The notes: generated by a model not told the origin, from the letters alone. DNA of 64,000 nucleotides from Advenella sp. S44 (GCF_002810445.1 NZ_NEXS01000001.1:434001-498000), one strand, 5' to 3'. Counted from the stretch's first letter, positions 41,457 to 51,242 are shown. Made by a program: numbers and translations.

Positions 41457-42905
41457 TTAGGGATTGATGACGATGAGGCGCTCTTCTGTCATTTCACGCA
41501 TGGCGTGCCATGGGCCTTCCTTGCCGAATCCGCTGTCTTTCACGCCTCCGAAGGGCATGATATCGGATCTGGCGCTGGACGTTTCATTGATCTGAACGGT
41601 TCCAAAGCGGAGCGTGCGGGCGGCTTTCATGCAGCGATTAATATCCCGACTGAATACGCCTGCCGATAGGCCATAGGGAGTGGCGTTGGCGCTTTCCAGT
41701 GCTTCCTCAAAGGTATCGAAAGGGCGCAAGGCGACAAGCGGCGCGAAAGCCTCCTGGCACCAGGCATTGCTTTCATCCGGTACATTTATAAGTACAGTAG
41801 GTTGAATGACCGAACGCTGCCGTTCCCCGCCACACAGTACTTTCGCACCCAATTGGCGTGCCTGCGCTAGCCGGCTCTCGGTGCTTATGGCGGCCTCCTC
41901 GGTGATTAATGGCCCGACCCGTACAGCGGGGTTACGAGGATCGCCGGCGGGTAGTGTGGCAGCCGCTCTCACCAATCGTTCAGCGACGTCGTCCACAATG
42001 CTGCGTTCGACATAAAGGCGTTGTACCGAGGTACAGACCTGACCAGCCTTGCGGAAGGTCGCGTTGGCAATTTTTGGAATGGCGCTTTCAAGATCCGCAT
42101 CGGCGCAAAGCACGGTGCTTGCAATGCTGCCTAGTTCCATCTGTGTGCGGCGCAATCCTGCTGCTGCCTGAATGATGTGGCCAACTCGAGTGCTGCCGGT
42201 GAAAGTATAGAAGGCGATCGCTTCTTCTTTCAGTAGCCAGGAGCCGACCGTATCGCCTTCTCCTTGCAAAACAGACAGAAATTCAGGCGGCATGCCGGCT
42301 TCCAGCAGGATGTCGGCCAGTAATGCAGAGGTGAGCGGCGTGTAGGCGGAAGGCTTGAGCACAATGGCATTGCCGGCACCCCAGGCAGGGGCCACTTTAT
42401 GCAGTACCGTATTCAACGGTGAGTTGAACGGCGTGATGGCGCACACTACGCCTACCGGATAACGAACGGTAAAGCCGACGCGGTTGTGCGCGCCTGGACT
42501 GGCCGCAAAGGGCACCATGCCGCCAATCAGCCGTGTGGTTTCTTCCGCGGACAGGTTTAGCGTAATAATAGCGCGATCAATTTCCCCATGCGCGTCGCTG
42601 GTGACAAAGCCGGCTTCGGCCACCATGACGTTCGCGATCCGATCTCGGTGGGCTTCCAGTCCAAAAGCGGCGCGGCGCAGTACTTGCGCGCGTTCGTGCG
42701 GAGCGGGCGCACCAGCACCAACCGCCAGACGCAAGCTACGTATTGCTGTTGCGACCAGATCTTGATCTGCTGCATACACCTGAGCAATGGTGGCGCCGCT
42801 GAATTTATCGAGTACGGAGAACTGCTGGGCGGTTTCCACCCATTTCCCATTTACCAGGCAGCCTTCGGGTACCTTCCATTCGTTTGTGCTTACTGTATTG
42901 GACAT
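41457..42905 (-). CDS. NAD(P)-dependent aldehyde dehydrogenase
   Basis: 482 residues from the ATG at 42905, preceded by GGAGAG; the longer frame to 42968 would run into the operator. The catalytic set is N161 in TPFNSPLN, E257 in TQMELGS and C291 in GQVCTSVQ, with LKPSAYTP and C-terminal MPFGGVKDSGFGKEG. Similar to succinate-semialdehyde, lactaldehyde or phosphonoacetaldehyde-type ALDHs. Cytoplasmic oxidation of an aldehyde. Followed by the iron alcohol dehydrogenase. Confidence 0.92.
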   Translation of the reverse strand: MSNTVSTNEWKVPEGCLVNGKWVETAQQFSVLDKFSGATIAQVYAADQDLVATAIRSLRLAVGAGAPAPHERAQVLRRAAFGLEAHRDRIANVMVAEAGFVTSDAHGEIDRAIITLNLSAEETTRLIGGMVPFAASPGAHNRVGFTVRYPVGVVCAITPFNSPLNTVLHKVAPAWGAGNAIVLKPSAYTPLTSALLADILLEAGMPPEFLSVLQGEGDTVGSWLLKEEAIAFYTFTGSTRVGHIIQAAAGLRRTQMELGSIASTVLCADADLESAIPKIANATFRKAGQVCTSVQRLYVERSIVDDVAERLVRAAATLPAGDPRNPAVRVGPLITEEAAISTESRLAQARQLGAKVLCGGERQRSVIQPTVLINVPDESNAWCQEAFAPLVALRPFDTFEEALESANATPYGLSAGVFSRDINRCMKAARTLRFGTVQINETSSARSDIMPFGGVKDSGFGKEGPWHAMREMTEERLIVINP

Positions 42906-43227
42906 TTTCTTGCTCTCCACGCGTTCAATATTTATTCGCAATAATTCATTGTATATGAAACGTTTCATAAATTAGCGCTAATTTTAAATTTTGGAAAAAC
43001 GAGAAAACTAGTTAAGATAGAGGGTAGAAATGCTGTGTAAATTAACTTACAGTTGTTAATTTCTATTTAAACAGAGTTTATGTTATAAATAATGAAGCGT
43101 TTTAATCAAGAAGACATAAATTCAGGCGATAGCGAGCTGCGTTTAACCGTTGTGTTCGTAAACGGAAAGGAATCGCTATGGTTAGATTGTTATTGAAAGA
43201 AAAGGAACCTGACTCGCGCCGGAACGT
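42906..43227. other. Intergenic region between ALDH promoter and LysR 3' end
   Basis: 322 bp, AT-rich. Besides the LacI palindrome it has an inverted repeat AAATTAAC (43039-43046) / GTTAATTT (43055-43062), perfect 8 bp with an 8-bp spacer. A 43-codon frame at 43178-43309 overlaps the LysR gene antisense and has no supporting features apart from an AAAGGA before its ATG. Confidence 0.45.
42954..42969. promoter_or_regulatory. LacI-type operator of the ALDH/Fe-ADH operon
   Basis: TATGAAAC joined to GTTTCATA, a perfect 16-bp palindrome around CG, 49 bp upstream of the ALDH ATG. Same GAAACGTTTC core as the sites at 34.3 and 36.9 kb. Confidence 0.65.
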
Positions 43228-44130
43228 TCAGCGAAGCCAGGGCGGCCGGCCGCTGAATTTTTCTTCCAGAAATTCGATCCATATTTTCAATCGGGAGCTC
43301 AGATTATGACGGGACCGATAGAGCAGATAGATAGGTTCTTCGGTTGGATCGGCATAGTCTTCAAGAATCTGGACCAAGCGACCGTCTGCCAGGTGCCCAT
43401 GTATGTGATAGTGGGCCAGTCGTGTGATTCCCATACCAGCCAATGCAAGAGACAGCAGCATCTCCCCTTGGTCGGAGACCATAGAGGGTTTTGTATTTAC
43501 GCTATTTTGGGATGTATTACGAAAACTCCACGTATTCCACCACGTATCAAAGGCAAAGCTCAGGCATGTATGTTCAGCAAGGTCCTGAGGAACAACGGGT
43601 GTGCCTCGGCTGGCTAAATAGGCAGGCGAGGCGACAAGCATCCAGCGCGTAGTCGTTAATCGACGTGCTACGAGGGACGAGTCAGGTTGATGTCCGCTAT
43701 ATAGCGCGACATCAATTCCTTGTTCAAGAGGATCCGAAGGGCGGGCTCCCAGCATGAACTCTACGCGTAATTTCGGGTGGCGGGCGTGGAACTCTGGCAT
43801 GAGCGGTGCCAGTTGATACGTTGCGAACGAAGGCAAAAGGTTGACGCGTAGCACGCCTGACTCCAGCCCATTATTTGATACGCTCGCTTCTGCCGCATCA
43901 AGCAGCTTCAATGCTTCAACGCAGTGCTGGTAGAAGACGTCTCCTTCGTCAGTTGGGCGGACATTACGCGAATTTCTATAGAACAGTTGGGTTCCCAAAC
44001 GATTTTCGAGACGCTGGAGAATACGACTGACCGCAGAGGGCGCTCGACCACTGACTGCGCCGGCGGCCGATAAACTTTTGCTGTCGTAAATTTGGATAAA
44101 CACTTCTATTTCTTCTGCTCGACCACTCAT
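43228..44130 (-). CDS. LysR-family transcriptional regulator
   Basis: 300 residues. The HTH is IEVFIQIYDSKSLSAAGAVSGRAPSAVSRILQRLENRLG, cut here into the usual LysR pattern, with LFYRNSRNVRPTDEG next. The effector domain includes GVLRVNLLPSFATYQLAPLMPEF. It resembles the CrgA-type subgroup (LSFAFDTWWNTW region). Divergent from the receptor/dehydrogenase operon starting at 44292, so it is the likely regulator. Confidence 0.9.
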   Translation of the reverse strand: MSGRAEEIEVFIQIYDSKSLSAAGAVSGRAPSAVSRILQRLENRLGTQLFYRNSRNVRPTDEGDVFYQHCVEALKLLDAAEASVSNNGLESGVLRVNLLPSFATYQLAPLMPEFHARHPKLRVEFMLGARPSDPLEQGIDVALYSGHQPDSSLVARRLTTTRWMLVASPAYLASRGTPVVPQDLAEHTCLSFAFDTWWNTWSFRNTSQNSVNTKPSMVSDQGEMLLSLALAGMGITRLAHYHIHGHLADGRLVQILEDYADPTEEPIYLLYRSRHNLSSRLKIWIEFLEEKFSGRPPWLR

Positions 44131-44291
44131 CTGGAAATCTCTATCAATGAAAATTCGACAAAGCTACTATGCATTTCTGATCATACACACTTTGATTGCC
44201 CCCCTCTATAATTTGTTTTCTTATTTCAATCGGAATATTTCGATTAGACAAAAAAAGGTGTCATAAGAGCGCCGCAAAATTTGGAGGATAC

Positions 44292-45263
44292 ATGTTTAGA
44301 ACAAGATCAATCGCTTCAGCGGCCTTCTGCTGTGCGCTTTCAATGACTGCTTTTGTCACTGTGGCACACGCGTTTCCTGACAAACCTGTTCGCCTAGTCG
44401 TTCCATTCAGCCCCGGTGGTGGTACAGATATTCTTGCTCGTCAGTTGGCTGATGAATTAAACAAAGGTGAGCGCTGGAATGTAGTCGTCGAAAATCGTCC
44501 AGGAGGGAATGGAGCAATTGCGCTAAGTGCGGTGGCACGCGGCAAGCCGGACGGACACGAAATTATTCTGGCGTTGCGTGAAAACATTGCCATCATGCCG
44601 CTTTTGCAGCCCAAAACGAGTTTCAACGCTCTGGACGATTTTACTTCCATTGCGCATGTTGCCGATTCTCCAATGATTTTAGTGTCTGGCGCCAATTCCA
44701 AATATCAGAATATTGGTCAGTTGCTGGATACTGCTAAAAACCAACCGGGTACCGTCACTTTTGGTACGTCGGGAAAGGGCAGTATGTCGCACTTATTGCT
44801 TGCAATGCTGAAAAAATCGGCTGGCGCCCAAATGAATCATGTGCCCTATAAAGGCTCGAATCCGGCATTGACCGATCTAGTGGGTGATCATGTCGACGTG
44901 GTTGGAGGATCGATTGGTTCGGCAAAGTCGTTTCTTGATGGAAAACGCGTGATTCCGCTGGCTGTGTCCTCCAAGGAGCGAGTGCATGCCTACCCTGACG
45001 TTCCTACAATCGCAGAACAAGGATATGCCGATTTCAATGTCGTTACCTGGTATGGCATTTTTGGTCCGAAGGGAATGTCAAAAGATACAGTTGATACGAT
45101 CAATGCTGCAATCAATAAAGCACTCGAAAATCCAACCTTCCGGGACACATTGGAACAGCAGGGAATGGTTCCGCAGAAGGGCACGCCAGCCGATTTCGAT
45201 AAGCTCTTTCGCAATGACTATCAGGCATTGGAGTCACAACTTAAAGATCTGGATATGCAATAA
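44292..45263 (+). CDS. Bug/TctC-family periplasmic receptor
   Basis: 323 residues from the ATG at 44292, with GGAGG upstream; the frame is open to 44196. The signal peptide ends near VAHAFPDK. Motifs are KPVRLVVPFSPGGGTDILAR, ENRPGGNGAIALSAVARGKP and HVPYKGSNPALTDLVGDHVD. First gene of a module with a hydroxyisobutyrate-dehydrogenase-like enzyme, an SDR and a carboxymuconolactone-decarboxylase-like protein. Divergent from a LysR gene. No TctAB nearby. Confidence 0.91.
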   Translation: MFRTRSIASAAFCCALSMTAFVTVAHAFPDKPVRLVVPFSPGGGTDILARQLADELNKGERWNVVVENRPGGNGAIALSAVARGKPDGHEIILALRENIAIMPLLQPKTSFNALDDFTSIAHVADSPMILVSGANSKYQNIGQLLDTAKNQPGTVTFGTSGKGSMSHLLLAMLKKSAGAQMNHVPYKGSNPALTDLVGDHVDVVGGSIGSAKSFLDGKRVIPLAVSSKERVHAYPDVPTIAEQGYADFNVVTWYGIFGPKGMSKDTVDTINAAINKALENPTFRDTLEQQGMVPQKGTPADFDKLFRNDYQALESQLKDLDMQ

Positions 45264-45311
45264 ACATTGCGATGACTTTGAGGGTCGGTCGTCATCACTG
45301 AGAATTGAATA

Positions 45312-46259
45312 ATGGAAAAGAAAACTAGTACAGAACTCGTTACCGGTTTTATAGGGTTGGGTGCAATGGGATCGGCTATTGCACGGCGTCTGGTGGCTAG
45401 CGGTATATCATTGCAGGTTTACGATCCCGATTTCGCCAGAGTGAAATCGCTAGTCGAACTGGGCGCGATCGCCCATGATTCGCCCCGGTCGGTAGCTGAC
45501 ACGGCGGAAATAGTGTACGCGTGCCTGCCTGATGCAACGATTAGTCGGACAGTTGCGTATGGCCAAGACGGCGTATGCGGCGGGCGTGCCATCCGCGGCT
45601 ACATTGAAATGTCGACGATTGGCCGTTCGGCAGTCATGGATATCGCTCAGCGGTTGAAGGAGCATGGTGTGACTGTGCTGGATGCACCAGTGAGCGGTGG
45701 TCCTAAAGGCGCTGACGCGGGAACGCTATCAATCATGGTTGCGGGCGATCCGCGGTTTTGCGACAGCATTCAATGTCAATTAAATATCCTCGCAGGCAAC
45801 GTGTTCCGAATCGGTGATATGCCGGGTTTAGGCCAGATGATGAAGTTGGTCAACAACCTAATTTCTGCTGCCAATATGACATCGGCGTATGAGGCACTGG
45901 TTTTGGGTGCGAAAGCAGGCCTTGATGGTGAGACGATGGTCAACGTTATTAACGCCAGTACTGGACGTAACAGTGCCACGACCGACAAAATTCCAAAATC
46001 CATTCTGCCACGAACATTTGATTATGGCGCCACGATTCGTACGATTCACAAAGACGTGGCTTTGGGGCTGGCCGAAGCCGAGCAACTGGGTGTACCGCTG
46101 TGGGTGGGACGTAATACCCATCAGATGTGGGAGTATGCGATCACTCAGGGTGGTGCCGACCTGGATTTTACCGCGCTCATTCTGTATATGGAGCAGTGGG
46201 CAAATGTACAGATACGAGGCCGAACCGCTTTGGATGACGAAAAAAAGGAATCGACTTGA
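45312..46259 (+). CDS. 3-hydroxyisobutyrate-dehydrogenase-family oxidoreductase
   Basis: 315 residues, canonical beta-hydroxyacid dehydrogenase: [17 protein letters not shown], substrate motif [17 protein letters not shown], and K178 in [11 protein letters not shown]. It oxidises a beta-hydroxy acid with NAD(P). Its stop overlaps the next gene's TTG start by 4 bp. Unlike the homologue at 24408, the SGG substrate motif is intact, so the two act on different substrates. The exact substrate (3-hydroxyisobutyrate, tartronate, glycerate type) is unknown. Confidence 0.9.
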   Translation: MEKKTSTELVTGFIGLGAMGSAIARRLVASGISLQVYDPDFARVKSLVELGAIAHDSPRSVADTAEIVYACLPDATISRTVAYGQDGVCGGRAIRGYIEMSTIGRSAVMDIAQRLKEHGVTVLDAPVSGGPKGADAGTLSIMVAGDPRFCDSIQCQLNILAGNVFRIGDMPGLGQMMKLVNNLISAANMTSAYEALVLGAKAGLDGETMVNVINASTGRNSATTDKIPKSILPRTFDYGATIRTIHKDVALGLAEAEQLGVPLWVGRNTHQMWEYAITQGGADLDFTALILYMEQWANVQIRGRTALDDEKKEST

Positions 46260-47068
46260 AAAGACTTGAAAAAAAGGTAGCAGTCATCATCGGTGCCGGC
46301 CAAAGCCCGGGTGTTGGATTGGGCAATGGCCGAGCAACAGTGCTTCGCTTTGCGCAGGAAGGCGCACGCATTCTGGCCGTGGACCGATCATTGGACGCAG
46401 CTGAGGAAACCTGCAATATTGCGCGAGAAAAATATAATGCGCTGGAAATTGAGCCCTTTTGCGCGGATGTCCGTAAGGAATCCGATTTGATGGACGCCAT
46501 TGCTGCGGCCGAGCGAAAGTGGGGTCGCATTGATGTTTTGCACTACAACGTGGGAGTGAGTGTCGCAGGTAAGGATGCTAACGCAACCGACATTACCGAA
46601 GATGCGTTCGACTTTATCACGCAGGTAAATCTGCGTGGATGTGTGATGGCCTGCAAGCACGTGCTACCCGTTATGCGCAAGCAACAAAGTGGCGTAATTT
46701 TGACTGTCTCTTCTGTTTCCGCTTGGCAACGGTACCCTTGGGTAACCTACAAGGCTACTAAAGCGGCGATGATTGCTTATACAAAGCAGCTCGCTATCGA
46801 GAACGCACAATATGGTATCAGAGCCAATACGATACTGCCCGGCCTGATTGATACGCCGATGGCAGTGGATACGCGGGCCGTGTCGTTTGGAAAACCACGA
46901 GAAGAAGTGGTCAGCGAACGCAATGCAAGAGTTCCACTTCGTTCCCGCATGGGTACGGCGTGGGATGTTGCCAATGCAGCCGTCTTTTTGGCCTCGGATG
47001 AGGCCGGATTTGTCACTGGCGTGGAACTGCCGGTGGATGGTGGTGCGCTGGTAAATATCGTTCGTTAA
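46256..47068 (+). CDS. Short-chain dehydrogenase/reductase
   Basis: 270 residues with a TTG start at 46256, AAAGGAA just upstream and 4-bp overlap with the preceding gene. The glycine-rich motif is unusual, IGAGQSPGVGLGNG, longer than the standard GxxxGxG. The catalytic pair is present: SSVSAWQRYPWVTYKATKAA (Ser, Tyr, Lys). C-terminal GVELPVDGGAL. Probably oxidises a hydroxy intermediate of the same pathway. Confidence 0.9.
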   Translation: MKRLEKKVAVIIGAGQSPGVGLGNGRATVLRFAQEGARILAVDRSLDAAEETCNIAREKYNALEIEPFCADVRKESDLMDAIAAAERKWGRIDVLHYNVGVSVAGKDANATDITEDAFDFITQVNLRGCVMACKHVLPVMRKQQSGVILTVSSVSAWQRYPWVTYKATKAAMIAYTKQLAIENAQYGIRANTILPGLIDTPMAVDTRAVSFGKPREEVVSERNARVPLRSRMGTAWDVANAAVFLASDEAGFVTGVELPVDGGALVNIVR

Positions 47069-47190
47069 TAGCCAGAAATAAGGGCCGATGCCAGCGTGGC
47101 TCACGAAAGAATCATTTCAAGGTATGTCGAGGGCGATATACGCTCACTCTACTCAAGCAGAAACAGAACACTTAACGAGAGGAATATTTT

Positions 47191-47613
47191 ATGTCTGATA
47201 TAAAAAAATTTAACCCGGTAACCAATGATGTCGTGGAGCTTGGCCATCGGAACCGCCGCCAGACATTAGGGGACGATTATGTGGACGCAAGCATAAAACG
47301 TGCTGAAGAAGATGACTTCATGCAGCCACTGCAGGACGCTGTAACGGGTCTGGCCTGGGGGGCGGTGTGGGGCAGGCCCGGCTTAAGTCTCAAGCATCGC
47401 AGCATGGTGACAATGAGTGTTCTGATCGCACTGGGACGCCCCAACGAGCTTGCCTTACATATCAATGGCGCATTGAATAATGGCTGGACGAAAGAAGAGT
47501 TGCAGGAAATATTGCTTCAGGCCGCCTGCTACTGCGGTATGCCGGCTGCAGTGGATGGTTTCCGTGTGGCTAAAGAAGTGCTGGATCAGCGAGCCAGAAA
47601 AGAAGGTCAATAG
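47191..47613 (+). CDS. Carboxymuconolactone-decarboxylase-like protein
   Basis: 140 residues, RBS GAGAGGAA. It matches the PcaC-type CMD family: GLSLKHRSMVTMSVLIALGRPNELALH, NGWTKEELQEILLQAACYCGMPAA. PcaC opens or decarboxylates a lactone in the beta-ketoadipate pathway; other family members are peroxidases. Here it lies with an SDR and hydroxyacid dehydrogenase, not with pca genes, so a related lactone or gamma-carboxy acid step is possible but not proven. Confidence 0.85.
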   Translation: MSDIKKFNPVTNDVVELGHRNRRQTLGDDYVDASIKRAEEDDFMQPLQDAVTGLAWGAVWGRPGLSLKHRSMVTMSVLIALGRPNELALHINGALNNGWTKEELQEILLQAACYCGMPAAVDGFRVAKEVLDQRARKEGQ

Positions 47614-47715
47614 CAACAAACGCCAACCGGAAAATGATGCGGCGTGTACGGCACAAGTTGAACAAAAATAGTAAGCCTGCAGCCACGGCATCCTACTCAA
47701 ATAAAGGAGACCAGA

Positions 47716-48714
47716 ATGAATAAGAAATTACTAAAATTTTTACTCTGTGTGATATCTGCAAGCGCGGCATTCATCCCGTTGACTTTGCACGCCGAAACTT
47801 TTCCGTCTCGCCCAATAACAATCATCGTACCGTTTACGGCAGGAGGCGCGACAGATGTTCTGACCCGTTCGATTGCAGAAGGTATGACTAAAGAACTCGG
47901 TCAGTCGGTCATCGTAACCAACCTGCCTGGTGCGGGCGGCTCAATTGGGCAAGCCAGGGCAGCCCGCTCCTCTGCTGACGGTTACACGATGCTGCTCGGA
48001 AATGTGGGCACCCTTGCTGCAAATGCGTCGTTATATACTCAACTTCCGTACGATATTCTTGAAGATTTTACACCAGTGGCGTCTGTGGGCGACGCCCCCC
48101 AGGTATTGACGGTTCGTGGAGATTTACCCGTTAGCAATTTCGAGGATTTCATAAAGTATGCTAAAGCACATGGCAAAGAAATGAATTCGGGTACAGCCGG
48201 GGTGGGCTCTGGTTCATTTCTGGGCGACATTGTATTGAAGACGGAGCTCGGCTTGAAAATTGAACCGGTACATTATAGGGGAGCATCGCAAGCGATCACT
48301 GATGTCATGGGTGGAATTATCGATTACACCATCGAAAGCAGTAGCACCGCAGTTGGTACGTCCTCTTCGGGGAAGGCAAAGCCCTTGGTCATCATGAGTA
48401 GCGAGCGTGTCTCTGTGCTTCCGGAAGTTCCGTCGGCAGCGGAAAGCAGCCATCCGAATCTCAGATATAGCATCTGGAACATGATGCTCGTGCCTAAAGG
48501 TGTTCCACAACATGTGCTTGATAAATTGAATGCCGCGGTCAACCATGTTCTCCAACGGCCTGATGTCAGGAAAAGATATGCCGAGATGGGTCTCTCGGTC
48601 CCGAGCGAGGAGTCTCGTTCCTTAGAAGGGGCCAGTACACTCTTGAAATCGGAAGTTGCTAAATGGAACGAATTGCTTAAGAAGGCCGGCGTTCCACCAC
48701 AATCCAGTCGCTGA
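47716..48714 (+). CDS. Bug/TctC-family periplasmic receptor
   Basis: 332 residues, RBS AAGGAGAC. The signal peptide ends at TLHAETFP. Motifs are RPITIIVPFTAGGATDVLTR, TNLPGAGGSIGQARAARSSADG, and VHYRGASQAITDVMGGIIDYT (HYRG where others have PYRG/PYKG). It is the second receptor of this module, just before a shikimate-dehydrogenase-like and a GMC oxidoreductase gene. Confidence 0.9.
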   Translation: MNKKLLKFLLCVISASAAFIPLTLHAETFPSRPITIIVPFTAGGATDVLTRSIAEGMTKELGQSVIVTNLPGAGGSIGQARAARSSADGYTMLLGNVGTLAANASLYTQLPYDILEDFTPVASVGDAPQVLTVRGDLPVSNFEDFIKYAKAHGKEMNSGTAGVGSGSFLGDIVLKTELGLKIEPVHYRGASQAITDVMGGIIDYTIESSSTAVGTSSSGKAKPLVIMSSERVSVLPEVPSAAESSHPNLRYSIWNMMLVPKGVPQHVLDKLNAAVNHVLQRPDVRKRYAEMGLSVPSEESRSLEGASTLLKSEVAKWNELLKKAGVPPQSSR

Positions 48715-48765
48715 GTTACAGCACAACATGAATTTATTAGGTCGTCAGGCAAGGAAGATAAGGTG

Positions 48766-49566
48766 ATGATTACAGGTCATACGCAATTGTTCGGCATTAT
48801 AGCTAATCCGGTAGCTCAGGTGAGAACCCCCCAAGTACTCAACACCATATTCGAGCAACGAGGGCTAGATGCCATTTTGGTACCCATGCAGGTAGACACA
48901 GAAGCGTTGCCTAAAGCATTTGAAGCATTTCGAGGATTCAATAACATGGGCGGGTTTATTGTGACGGTCCCTCACAAGACTATAGCGTTGCATTTATGCG
49001 ATGAGGTCAGTGTTGCAGCTCAAAATATTGGCGCTGTCAACACAATTCGGCGAGAAGAGAATGGTCGACTTGTAGGAGATATGTTCGATGGACGAGGTTT
49101 CGTGCGAGGGTTGGCGGCCGAAGGCTGGGGCCCTGGCGGGCGGCACGTTTTGTTGGTGGGCGCTGGTGGCGCAGCTGCTGCCATTGGATATGCTTTAGCA
49201 GAAGCAGGAGTCAGGAGTCTGACGATTGCCAATCGGACGAGAGCAAAAGCTGAAAATTTAGCCGCGCGGATTGGCGAGTTTTTCCCGGCCGTCAGGGTTG
49301 TCGCAGGAGACACAAATCCACAGGGATTTGACATGATCATCAATTCAACATCCTTGGGGATGAGGGCAGGTGATGAGCTGCCATTTCCGGCCGATTTGCT
49401 GAAGTCGGGCCAACTCGTTGCCGAAATTATAATGAAGCCCGAAAGAACGAAGATAATGGATATTGCAGCGGAGCGTGGCTGTCATGTGCATGAAGGCTTT
49501 CATATGTTGACACATCAGGCTGAGCTAATGGTCAATTACATGTTGGGCCAGGAGTACGGTGTTTAG
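48766..49566 (+). CDS. Shikimate/quinate-dehydrogenase-like enzyme with divergent substrate site
   Basis: 266 residues from the ATG at 48766 (GTG at 48763 also possible). AroE fold: the Lys/Asp dyad is K71 in VTVPHK and D108 in GDMFDGRGF, and the NADP site is VGAGGAAAAIGYAL with NRTRAKAENLA. The N-terminal substrate loop, normally PIxHSxSP with two serines, is NPVAQVRTPQ, so both carboxylate-binding serines are replaced and an Arg is present. NTD is MFD. The enzyme is therefore unlikely to be a housekeeping AroE. It probably oxidises or reduces a related cyclic or hydroxyl compound taken up by the adjacent receptor. Its stop is two bases before the GMC start. Confidence 0.85.
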   Translation: MITGHTQLFGIIANPVAQVRTPQVLNTIFEQRGLDAILVPMQVDTEALPKAFEAFRGFNNMGGFIVTVPHKTIALHLCDEVSVAAQNIGAVNTIRREENGRLVGDMFDGRGFVRGLAAEGWGPGGRHVLLVGAGGAAAAIGYALAEAGVRSLTIANRTRAKAENLAARIGEFFPAVRVVAGDTNPQGFDMIINSTSLGMRAGDELPFPADLLKSGQLVAEIIMKPERTKIMDIAAERGCHVHEGFHMLTHQAELMVNYMLGQEYGV

Positions 49567-49568
49567 TG

Positions 49569-51242
49569 ATGGAAGAGACCCACGAATTCGATTATGTCAT
49601 TGTCGGAGCAGGCGCTGCTGGTTGCATTCTTGCCAATCGGCTTTCTGCGAACGGCCGTTACAGCGTATTGTTGCTGGAGGCAGGGACAGAAGCGCGTAAC
49701 TTTTGGATTCCCATCCCTGCCGGGTTTTCAAAATTGATGACTAACCAGGCATTCAATTGGGGCTTTCATACTGAGCCTGAAGCCAACACGTTGAGTCGTA
49801 CTATAGCAGTGCCACGTGGTAAAGGACTCGGAGGTTCAACATTAATAAATGGAATGATTTATGTACGAGGCACGCGTGAAGATTATGATGGTTGGGTAAA
49901 TAAAGGTGCAGTTGGATGGTCGTATGATCAGGTAGTGCCTTATTTCGAAAAAATCGAGAATTACAACCCGGTGCCCTATGGAAATGGGACCCAGGCAATG
50001 GGTCGCCAGATGAAAGAGCGTGATGGACCAGCTGTTGAATATGCGAAACGGGGCAATGCTGGTCCTATGCATATCAGTGAAGTTGGTGAGAGATTTCCTC
50101 TTTCCACGGCTTTTTTGCAAGCCGCTCAAGAGCATGGACTCCCTCTAAACTGTGATTACAATGTCGCGGATCAGGAAGGGGTTGGATACTATCAAGTTTT
50201 GCAGAAAAAAGGGCGCCGCTGGAGTGTGGCTGATGGCTATCTTACCCCGGCACGACGTCGTCGCAACTTACATATTCGTACTAATGCACATGTGTTGCGT
50301 GTCAACTTGCAGGGCAAACGTTGCGTTGGTCTAACCTACAGAAATCGAAGTGGAGCAACGCAGGATGTCACTGCCAGAATTGAAACTATTCTTGCCGCAG
50401 GTGCAATACAGAGCCCCCATCTGCTTGAACTGTCAGGAATAGGAAGGCCAGATTGCCTGGATAAAGCGGGGATCCAGGTCAACCACGTCTTACAGGGAGT
50501 AGGGTCAAATTACGTAGACCATTTTTGTACACGGATGAACTGGCGGGTCAAAAATACACGAACGCTCAATGAGTTAAGTCGAGGGCCGAATTTGGTTGCT
50601 GCGGTTGCAAAATACTTCTTACAGCGGCGCGGAATCCTATCGCTGGGAACCGGTTTGGCTTACGGTTTCATCAAGAGCCGCTCTGATATACCGCTTGCCG
50701 ATGTTCAACTTTTTTTTGTGCATGCAAGTTACGCCAATGCGGCGGACCGAAAGCTGGACCGTGAACCCGGAATGACAATCGGCGTATCTCAGTTGCGTCC
50801 AAAATCAAAAGGCACGATCCATGTAAAAAATGCTAATCCCTTATGCCCTCCTGCCATCAAACCGAACTTTTTGGACGAACAGGAAGATAAGGATAGCTTG
50901 ATTGGGGGAATGCAAGCGGTCAGACGCATCGTGCAGCAGCAGGCATTGCAGAAATTTATTGACCATGAAATTAATCCTGGCGACCAGGTGCAACGATATG
51001 ATGAGTGGTTGGATTTTGCTCGTCGCAACGGACAAACGATATACCATCCCGTCGGTACATGCCGGATGGGCCAGGACGTGGACGCGGTGGTCGACCACAA
51101 ATTGAGGGTGCGCGGATTGACTGGCTTACGCATTGTAGATGCGTCGATCATGCCGACGATTGTTTCTGGCAATACACAGGCTGCTGTCATGATGATTGCT
51201 GAAAAAGGAGCTGATCTGGTCCTTTCAGATGCACCGAAGTGA
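49569..51242 (+). CDS. GMC-family FAD oxidoreductase (choline-dehydrogenase-like)
   Basis: 557 residues from the ATG at 49569. The FAD-binding start is FDYVIVGAGAAGCILANRL, then GKGLGGSTLINGMIYVRG and the GMC signature 2 region GAIQSPHLLELSGIG. The C-terminal catalytic region is YHPVGTCRMGQD, with the active-site His, and NTQAAVMMIAEKGADL. It oxidises a primary or secondary alcohol using FAD, likely feeding the respiratory chain. No signal peptide. Coupled to the AroE-like gene; together they suggest oxidation of a cyclic alcohol or polyol carboxylate. Confidence 0.92.
   Translation: MEETHEFDYVIVGAGAAGCILANRLSANGRYSVLLLEAGTEARNFWIPIPAGFSKLMTNQAFNWGFHTEPEANTLSRTIAVPRGKGLGGSTLINGMIYVRGTREDYDGWVNKGAVGWSYDQVVPYFEKIENYNPVPYGNGTQAMGRQMKERDGPAVEYAKRGNAGPMHISEVGERFPLSTAFLQAAQEHGLPLNCDYNVADQEGVGYYQVLQKKGRRWSVADGYLTPARRRRNLHIRTNAHVLRVNLQGKRCVGLTYRNRSGATQDVTARIETILAAGAIQSPHLLELSGIGRPDCLDKAGIQVNHVLQGVGSNYVDHFCTRMNWRVKNTRTLNELSRGPNLVAAVAKYFLQRRGILSLGTGLAYGFIKSRSDIPLADVQLFFVHASYANAADRKLDREPGMTIGVSQLRPKSKGTIHVKNANPLCPPAIKPNFLDEQEDKDSLIGGMQAVRRIVQQQALQKFIDHEINPGDQVQRYDEWLDFARRNGQTIYHPVGTCRMGQDVDAVVDHKLRVRGLTGLRIVDASIMPTIVSGNTQAAVMMIAEKGADLVLSDAPK

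Noticed and set aside
43178-43309. 43-codon open frame with AAAGGA upstream
   Set aside because: Mostly antisense to the LysR C-terminus, no recognisable product.
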